Positions 33,029 to 37,982 of a stretch of DNA of 37,982 bases are shown piece after piece. Source of the DNA: Acidobacteriota bacterium (GTDB lineage: Bacteria; Acidobacteriota; Terriglobia; Terriglobales; Acidobacteriaceae). The stretch lies in contig JABCYV010000014.1 of NCBI GenBank assembly GCA_013290025.1, forward strand, positions 1-37,982, in the 5' to 3' direction. The notes below the pieces were generated by a model. It was not told the origin of the DNA and searched no databases. It saw only the letters and a program-made list of their open reading frames with translations. Both the position numbers and the translations under genes were made by a program. How positions within the stretch are numbered: position 1 is the first letter of the stretch; every line of letters starts with the position of its first letter.

Positions 33029-36000
33029 ATGAGCCAGCAACTGGCAGCCAATGCAAAATTTGAAGTTAAGCGTTCAATACTTAGTCGCCTGATCGCTCTG
33101 GCTGTGGTGCTGCTGATTCCATGTCTCCTTCTGGCGCAAAGCTATCGTGGATCCATTCGCGGCCACGTGTCCGATCCCGGCGGAGCTCTTGTGGCCGGCG
33201 CCAAGGTCACCGCAAAGAACAGCGACACGGGCGTTACCCGTGAAACAGTCACTGGGGTCGACGGTGGTTACGTTCTGGCGGAATTGCCCGCGGGCCGATA
33301 CGTGGTCATGGCGCAAGCTGCCAACTTCAATCCCGTGGCACAAAACGTCATCGTGAGCATCGGTCTGGATACCTCCGCGAACTTCGACCTGACGCAACTA
33401 GAAAGACGGCAGGAGTTGGTGACAGTTACCGAGGAGACTCCGCTCGTGGACAGTACGCGCGACGTGTTGGGCGAGGTTGTGAACCAGCAACTGGTAACCG
33501 ATTTGCCGTTGAATGGCCGTGATTTTGGCAAACTTGTGGCTTTGGTGCCAGGCGCAACGGTGGAGCCCTCCGGTGTGGCTGCCATCCAAAGCGGATTTGG
33601 ACAGTTTTCGATCAATGGGAACCGAGACCGCTCGAACAACTACGCCTTGGATGGCACCGACAACAACGATCCTTTCTTCAACAATTCAGCCTTTAACCAG
33701 ACCGGCATCGGCGGGGCGCCGGCTTCGGTACTGCCGATTGATGCTATCCAGGAATTCAATTTGCAATCTCAGTTCGGCGCTGAATATGGCCGCAACAGCG
33801 GCTCGGTCGTCAACATCATCACCAAATCGGGGACGAATCACCTTCACGGTTCCGCATTCGAATTCCTGCGTAACGACGCTCTTGACGCGAGAAACTTTTT
33901 CAACCGCGATCCCGCGCACAAAAGTGCTTTCCGTAACAACCAGTTTGGCGCCTCATTAGGCGGACCGATCATCCGAGACAGGACTTTCTTCTTCGGCGCA
34001 TATGAAGGCCAGCGCGAGCGTGTCACCTCAGACTTCAGCCTACAGGTGCCAACGCAGGTTCAAATTACCCAGGCGCAGCAGTTGGTTGCTGGCAACGGCA
34101 TGGCTCCGAGCCAGGCGCTCACCAACATGCTTGCCTTGTTCCCGGCCTCCACTACCGGAGCTGCGCCCGGAAGCGTGGAGGACAAAAACGATGTGGACAG
34201 CTTTATTGTGAAGGTTGACCACCAGCTCACTTCGACCGAGTCGATTACAGGACGTTACGCTTTTGCCCGCAGCCAACAGGTTTTTCCATTGGGAGGGTTG
34301 GGATTTGGCGCGGGGTCGCGTCTACCTCAGTTTGCCCAGACTTCACCGACGCGGGTACAACTGGTATCGGCCAGCCTGCTTTCTACTCTCGGCTACGGGA
34401 AAATCAACGAAATCCGCTTCGGATACAGCCGGTACCGCACGTCTTTCAGTTCGCTCGATGCCAACTTCGATCCGGCGAGTCTCGGTACTCCGACTTCGCC
34501 ATTCAATCTCGGCACCGGGAAGCTTGGCCTGCCTGAGGTCGATTTCGGTGGAGTTTTCGAGAACCTCGGCGCCAGCGCCTTCAGCATCCCTCGCGGACGC
34601 ACCAGTCAGAGCTTCCAGATTCTCGACAATTTCACCTGGATTATCGGACGCCACACGATAAAATTCGGCGGCGAATACCGGAGAGCCGTGATCGACAGCT
34701 TCAACGACAACTTGGAGCGCGGGCTGTTCTCCTTCAGCGCAGATCCAACCTCTCTGATCGTGTGTGGAGGAAAGACTCCGCCTGCGTCGTGCAACGATTC
34801 GGGAGCGCTTGTTCTCGCCAACTTTTATCTTGGGAATACCTTTCCTTCGGCGGACGCGGGCAATACGCACCGCAACACTTTCAACAACGGCATGAGTTTC
34901 TTCGTTCAGGATGACCTCCGCCTGCGCCCCACCTTTACCCTCAACTTCGGTCTGCGCTGGGAATATTTCGGTCCACTCGGCGAAAGCCACAACCTGCTTT
35001 CCAACCTGGGACGCGATGGCAATCTGGCCCTGGTCGGTAGCGATGGCCTAGACGGCGCTTACCAGCGCGATATCAACAACTTTGGTCCACGCATCGGCTT
35101 CGCCTGGAATGCGCTGCACAAAACGATCATTCGCGGAGGGTACGGGGTCTACTTCGATTACATTCCGCAAGATCTTCTGATTGCGAACTTCACAAATTCC
35201 GCCGGACTTGCTACCAACCCGATTGGTCCGCAGGCGGTGGTGTCTCTCGCCAACAACTACGATTCCACCGCTTTCAATGGCACCAATCCTGGAGCACCCA
35301 TCTTCTCTACGCCGACCCCGCCGTTTCCGGCTCCAGGGGCGGATATTTTCTTCACTCCTCGCAACCTTCTCACTCCGTATGTGCAGAGCTGGAACTTAAA
35401 TATCCAGCAGGATCTGGCCGGCACTGTTGCGTTCCAGTTGGGTTACGTGGGCAGCAAGGGGACCAAATTGGTTCGCTTACGAGACGCTAACCAACCCGAT
35501 GTTAACGGCAACCGCCCCAATCCGAATTACGGCTTCATGGATGAATTCGCCACGATCAGCTCATCCACTTACCATGCTCTGCAGGCTACATTGCGCAGCC
35601 GTGACTGGCACGGTCTCTCCGGATTCACCGGCTACACCTGGTCAAAGTCTCTCGACGATGCATCCGATGGCATTGACTTCAATTTCGCCACCGTAGCCAT
35701 TCCGCAGGATTCGAACAACCTCCGCGCCGAGCATGGACCGTCAAACTTTGATACTCGTCACCGTTTCACCGCGGCATTCAGCTACAGTTTGCCCAATTTT
35801 GGCGGCCCCAAGCGCCTGACTCAAGGCTGGGAGTTCAATACCATCGTCACCGCGCAGAGCGGGCGGCCAGTTCCGATCGTTAACTCTAACGATACCAGCG
35901 GCACAAGTTTTCCGACGCCTTCCAACTTCCATCAACGGCCCAACGTGGTGCCCGGTGTCAATCCCATTAACTCCAACTGGGAGTCAGGCCCGGACACTAT

Positions 36001-36331
36001 CGGCTATTTGAACGGCAATGCTTTCGTAAATCCTCCATCTGGCACGTTCGGCGATCTCGGCCGTAACGAAATTTACGGCCCGCATTTCTGGGATGTGGAT
36101 TTCGCGGTCGTTAAGAACACGAGGCTTTTCGAGCGCGTGAATCTGCAGTTGCGGGCAGAGTTCTTCAACATCTTCAATCATCCCAATTTCGCGCTGCCGA
36201 ATTTCTTCGTCAACCCTGGTTCCGCGAATCAGGGACTGATCACGCAAACTCCCGACCAGGCCCAAACCAACCCTGGCCTCGGCGGGGGCGGACCGCGAGT
36301 GATTCAGTTGGCGGCAAAGTTTACTTTCTGA
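33029..36331 (+). CDS. TonB-dependent receptor, Oar-like, with carboxypeptidase-regulatory N-terminal domain
   Basis: This is a 1100-residue outer membrane receptor. A signal peptide (about residues 15-37; SILSRLIALAVVLLIPCLLLA) is followed by a carboxypeptidase-regulatory/CnaB-like domain (about 38-122; GSIRGHVSDPGGALVAGAKV, VDGGYVLAELPAGRYVV). The plug comes next (about 130-260; VVNQQLVTDLPLNGRDFGKLVALVPG, NGNRDRSNNYALDGTDNND, SGSVVNIITKSGTNHLHGSAFEFLRND), then a long beta-barrel ending in QLAAKFTF. This Oar-like form is greatly expanded in Acidobacteria and usually handles oligosaccharides, peptides or other large ligands; the ligand here is unknown. AGGAG precedes the start at a somewhat long spacing. 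It stands 79 nt after the SAM hydrolase gene on the same strand. Confidence 0.93.
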   Translation: MSQQLAANAKFEVKRSILSRLIALAVVLLIPCLLLAQSYRGSIRGHVSDPGGALVAGAKVTAKNSDTGVTRETVTGVDGGYVLAELPAGRYVVMAQAANFNPVAQNVIVSIGLDTSANFDLTQLERRQELVTVTEETPLVDSTRDVLGEVVNQQLVTDLPLNGRDFGKLVALVPGATVEPSGVAAIQSGFGQFSINGNRDRSNNYALDGTDNNDPFFNNSAFNQTGIGGAPASVLPIDAIQEFNLQSQFGAEYGRNSGSVVNIITKSGTNHLHGSAFEFLRNDALDARNFFNRDPAHKSAFRNNQFGASLGGPIIRDRTFFFGAYEGQRERVTSDFSLQVPTQVQITQAQQLVAGNGMAPSQALTNMLALFPASTTGAAPGSVEDKNDVDSFIVKVDHQLTSTESITGRYAFARSQQVFPLGGLGFGAGSRLPQFAQTSPTRVQLVSASLLSTLGYGKINEIRFGYSRYRTSFSSLDANFDPASLGTPTSPFNLGTGKLGLPEVDFGGVFENLGASAFSIPRGRTSQSFQILDNFTWIIGRHTIKFGGEYRRAVIDSFNDNLERGLFSFSADPTSLIVCGGKTPPASCNDSGALVLANFYLGNTFPSADAGNTHRNTFNNGMSFFVQDDLRLRPTFTLNFGLRWEYFGPLGESHNLLSNLGRDGNLALVGSDGLDGAYQRDINNFGPRIGFAWNALHKTIIRGGYGVYFDYIPQDLLIANFTNSAGLATNPIGPQAVVSLANNYDSTAFNGTNPGAPIFSTPTPPFPAPGADIFFTPRNLLTPYVQSWNLNIQQDLAGTVAFQLGYVGSKGTKLVRLRDANQPDVNGNRPNPNYGFMDEFATISSSTYHALQATLRSRDWHGLSGFTGYTWSKSLDDASDGIDFNFATVAIPQDSNNLRAEHGPSNFDTRHRFTAAFSYSLPNFGGPKRLTQGWEFNTIVTAQSGRPVPIVNSNDTSGTSFPTPSNFHQRPNVVPGVNPINSNWESGPDTIGYLNGNAFVNPPSGTFGDLGRNEIYGPHFWDVDFAVVKNTRLFERVNLQLRAEFFNIFNHPNFALPNFFVNPGSANQGLITQTPDQAQTNPGLGGGGPRVIQLAAKFTF

Positions 36332-36346
36332 GCGAAATCACCGCGT

Positions 36347-36376
36347 GCAGCGGGCGCCCTCGCTGCGCTTGCTTTT
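36347..36376 (+). terminator. Possible terminator after the TonB receptor gene
   Basis: GCAGCG (36347-36352) and CGCTGC (36361-36366) form a GC-rich 6-bp stem with an 8-nt loop, 15 nt after the stop codon. The sequence GCTTGCTTTT follows. The T-run is short, so this is a modest candidate in the gap between convergent genes. Confidence 0.4.
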
Positions 36377-36426
36377 CGAAGGGAACCGCGCCCGATATTC
36401 GTGTGGTTTAACGGAAGAATTTAGGA

Positions 36427-37266
36427 CTACGCTTCCACATCCTGCGCAATCGCCGGCAGCACCGCGCGCAGCAGAGCCACGAAATCTCCCTGTACTCGCT
36501 TAGTGGTTTCAAGAACTTCTTCGTGATTGAGCACTTGGTCAAGGATTCCAGCCGCCATATTGGTTACGCAGGAGACTGCCAGCACCTTCATTCCCATGTG
36601 ACGGGCTGCGATCACTTCAGAAATCGTGGACATGCCGACCAGATCCGCGCCGATCGTGCGCAGATAACGAATCTCTGCCGGAGTCTCGTAGCTTGGACCG
36701 GCCAGCGCGGCGTACACGCCTTGATAGACCGTCTTCCCCAACTTCCTAGCGGCTTGCAGAGCAATTTCGCGATAAGGTTTCCAATACGCCCGCGTCACGT
36801 CAGGAAAACGCGGGCCAAAACGGTCATCGTTTGGTCCGATGAGAGGATTCTGACCCTGCAGGTTAATGTGGTCGGTAATGATGACTAGCGCACCCTGCTT
36901 ATATTCCAGACTGACGCCGCCGGCTGCGTTGGTCAGGACGACCGCTCGAATGCCCATGCGGCCAAACACGCGCATCGGGAAAGCGACTTCTTGGGGCGAA
37001 TAACCCTCGTAAAGATGGACGCGCCCCTGCATCGTTGCAACAGGAATACCGTCCGCCTTGCCGATCACCATCTGGCCGGCGTGTCCAACGGCGGTCGAGA
37101 GCGGAAAAAACGGAATGTTAGTGTAGGGAATCCGCGTCTGATCAGACAGTTCGTCAGCAAAATCACCTAAGCCGGAGCCAAGAACGAGTCCAATCCTGGG
37201 ACAGAGTGGAGTCTGCGAGAGCAGGAAGTGCGCGGCCGCTTCAGCGTTACTGAAATCGTCTGACAT
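36427..37266 (-). CDS. Purine-nucleoside phosphorylase (trimeric type)
   Basis: This 279-residue member of the PNP/MTAP family carries out phosphorolysis of purine nucleosides for salvage. Landmarks are IGLVLGSGLGDFADEL (phosphate loop), the TAVGHAGQMVIG and GRVHLYEGYSPQEVAFPMRV segments, VVLTNAAGGV, and GPSYETPAEIRYLRTIGADLVGMSTISEVIAARH with the base-contacting Glu and Met. VSCVTNMAAGI has Asn at the position that favours 6-oxopurines (inosine/guanosine) rather than the Asp of MTA phosphorylase. It is therefore more likely PNP than MTAP. It converges with the TonB receptor gene. Upstream of it lies a gene-free stretch of over 700 nt. Confidence 0.92.
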   Translation of the reverse strand: MSDDFSNAEAAAHFLLSQTPLCPRIGLVLGSGLGDFADELSDQTRIPYTNIPFFPLSTAVGHAGQMVIGKADGIPVATMQGRVHLYEGYSPQEVAFPMRVFGRMGIRAVVLTNAAGGVSLEYKQGALVIITDHINLQGQNPLIGPNDDRFGPRFPDVTRAYWKPYREIALQAARKLGKTVYQGVYAALAGPSYETPAEIRYLRTIGADLVGMSTISEVIAARHMGMKVLAVSCVTNMAAGILDQVLNHEEVLETTKRVQGDFVALLRAVLPAIAQDVEA

Positions 37267-37725
37267 AAACCAGCTGTTGGCCCTGGGCCGTTCGCTTTAG
37301 CTCGATCTTCAGATGTACGTGTAACTGGAAGACTCGACCGGCTCAATCCTACACGCGTCCAAATTCGCACCTGATATTACGCTACGCAGCTCTATGTCTA
37401 AAAGGCATGGCCCGATGCAGATCGCAAATGTCGATGCAGGCATGCGTGATGTGTGACGCGAGGAGCGTGCACTTTCACCGCACAGGCTCAACATCGGTTC
37501 ATGAAGACCGCATCCGGCGCGGTTTTCGCTGAGATTTTCACAATCGTGAAACAGCAATGCAATCTTGCATCCCCTTAAAGCGGGCCGCATGAATGCTCGC
37601 CAAAACTTGTCACCGTGGAATCATTGTCAATCCGCGATCCGCGGCTTGCACAATTCTTGCTGCACATGGCTGTGGATGCCACGCATCTGATTGCAAACAA
37701 ATAAGATACAGCGCTTTGTTTTTTG

Positions 37726-37982
37726 TTGACTCCAAAAATGAGAAGAGTAAAAAGATACTCGTTCTTTGACAGCTTCTGAAGTTTACCCGGTTGGTGCGGC
37801 GTCCGGGGCTCAAGCGAAGTCACTCTCTACATTGCAAAATGATTGAGAGAAGGCTAGCGAGGGTCTATAGCAAAGCGCTGGTCGAGGCGAACAAGAAGAT
37901 ATGTTGAAGGCAAGATAGAGTCCCGAGGCGTCAGACTGGTTTATCCGGTTGGCGGTAAGCCCGGAGCCCAAGTAATGATCGC
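37726..37982 (+). promoter_or_regulatory. Possible structured-RNA/rRNA leader region with boxA-like element
   Basis: The gene-free stretch 37267-37982 shows nothing up to about 37700. After that come a TTGACT (37726-37731) with an AT-rich -10-like region 16-17 nt on (TAAAAAG), and GTTCTTTGACA (37761-37771), which resembles the rRNA antitermination boxA (consensus TGCTCTTTAACA). Two 34-bp repeats (37781-37814 and 37939-37972) share GTTTAYCCGGTTGG-N8-CCGGRGCYCAAG. The start of an rRNA operon just beyond the window would explain boxA, but no 16S or 23S 5' end is seen here. Confidence 0.35.

Noticed and set aside
32119-33051. 310-residue minus-strand frame opposite the SAM hydrolase gene
   Set aside because: The plus strand encodes a complete DUF62 domain; the antisense frame shows no family pattern and extends into the TonB receptor start.
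34343-34990. 215-residue minus-strand frame inside the TonB receptor gene
   Set aside because: It lies fully inside the beta-barrel coding region and has no domain signal.
37781-37972. Tandem glycine or c-di-GMP riboswitch
   Set aside because: The twin layout invited this idea, but the conserved core words of those aptamers are absent.
1-37982. CRISPR array or prophage
   Set aside because: No regularly spaced 25-40 bp repeats and no capsid, terminase or tail-like proteins were found.

Overview
The window most likely comes from a soil-type Acidobacteriota (Terriglobia / Koribacter-like) chromosome. This is inferred from gene content: a PadR regulator with an 884-residue duplicated FtsX permease of the ADOP type, a 1100-residue Oar-like TonB-dependent receptor with an N-terminal carboxypeptidase-like domain, Ser/Thr kinases with TPR tails, an ECF-sigma/kinase pair, and interspersed GGCACGGCT.AGCCGTGCC hairpins. 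No plasmid, phage, CRISPR or integrase gene is visible.

Layout. 141-5242 (minus) is a four-gene efflux operon: PadR regulator, ADOP permease, MacA-like adaptor, MacB-like ATPase, with a promoter carrying two palindromes. 5508-7870 is a tRNA-Val(GAC) locus. It has an intact tRNA, a decayed 5' tRNA fragment upstream, and 2.1 kb downstream an 85-bp repeat of the tRNA 3' half plus its flank. The repeats enclose a frameshifted methyltransferase and an orphan TctC/Bug binding protein, and look like the borders of a small degraded island. 8018-9114 holds a beta-barrel outer membrane protein and a STAS protein. 9131-13289 is a leucine-type locus: a LysR regulator divergent from leuA (lacking its regulatory domain) and leuB, with a small membrane protein between them. 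13410-16581 holds a zinc-ribbon protein, a GT2 glycosyltransferase, an HD-GYP response regulator and a secreted protein. 16635-19637 (minus) carries a rhomboid protease, an EamA transporter and a UPF0718-type permease. 20090-23247 has a class III aminotransferase, a MOSC protein and a tail-anchored GAF/zinc-ribbon protein. 23248-23982 (minus) is a two-gene unit headed by a predicted ribbon-helix-helix regulator, preceded by three exact 8-bp-period repeats.

24158-28956 is a phosphorylation-signalling block: a TPR-tailed membrane kinase, then an ECF-type sigma factor overlapping a second membrane kinase by 4 nt. 29036-37266 carries a small membrane protein, rpiA, a Tat-type M19 dipeptidase homologue with altered metal ligands, a PPOX flavoprotein, a SAM hydrolase homologue with a predicted signal peptide, the Oar-like receptor and a purine nucleoside phosphorylase. 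The last 700 nt has no gene. It contains a possible promoter, a boxA-like element and two 34-bp repeats that fold into the same stem with a compensated base pair; this could be the start of an rRNA operon leader or another structured RNA.

Most coding regions are ordinary housekeeping or signalling genes. The least ordinary features are the tRNA-Val repeat island, the 8-bp-period operator of the small RHH gene, the apparently exported SAM hydrolase, the short LeuA and the structured repeat pair at the right edge.
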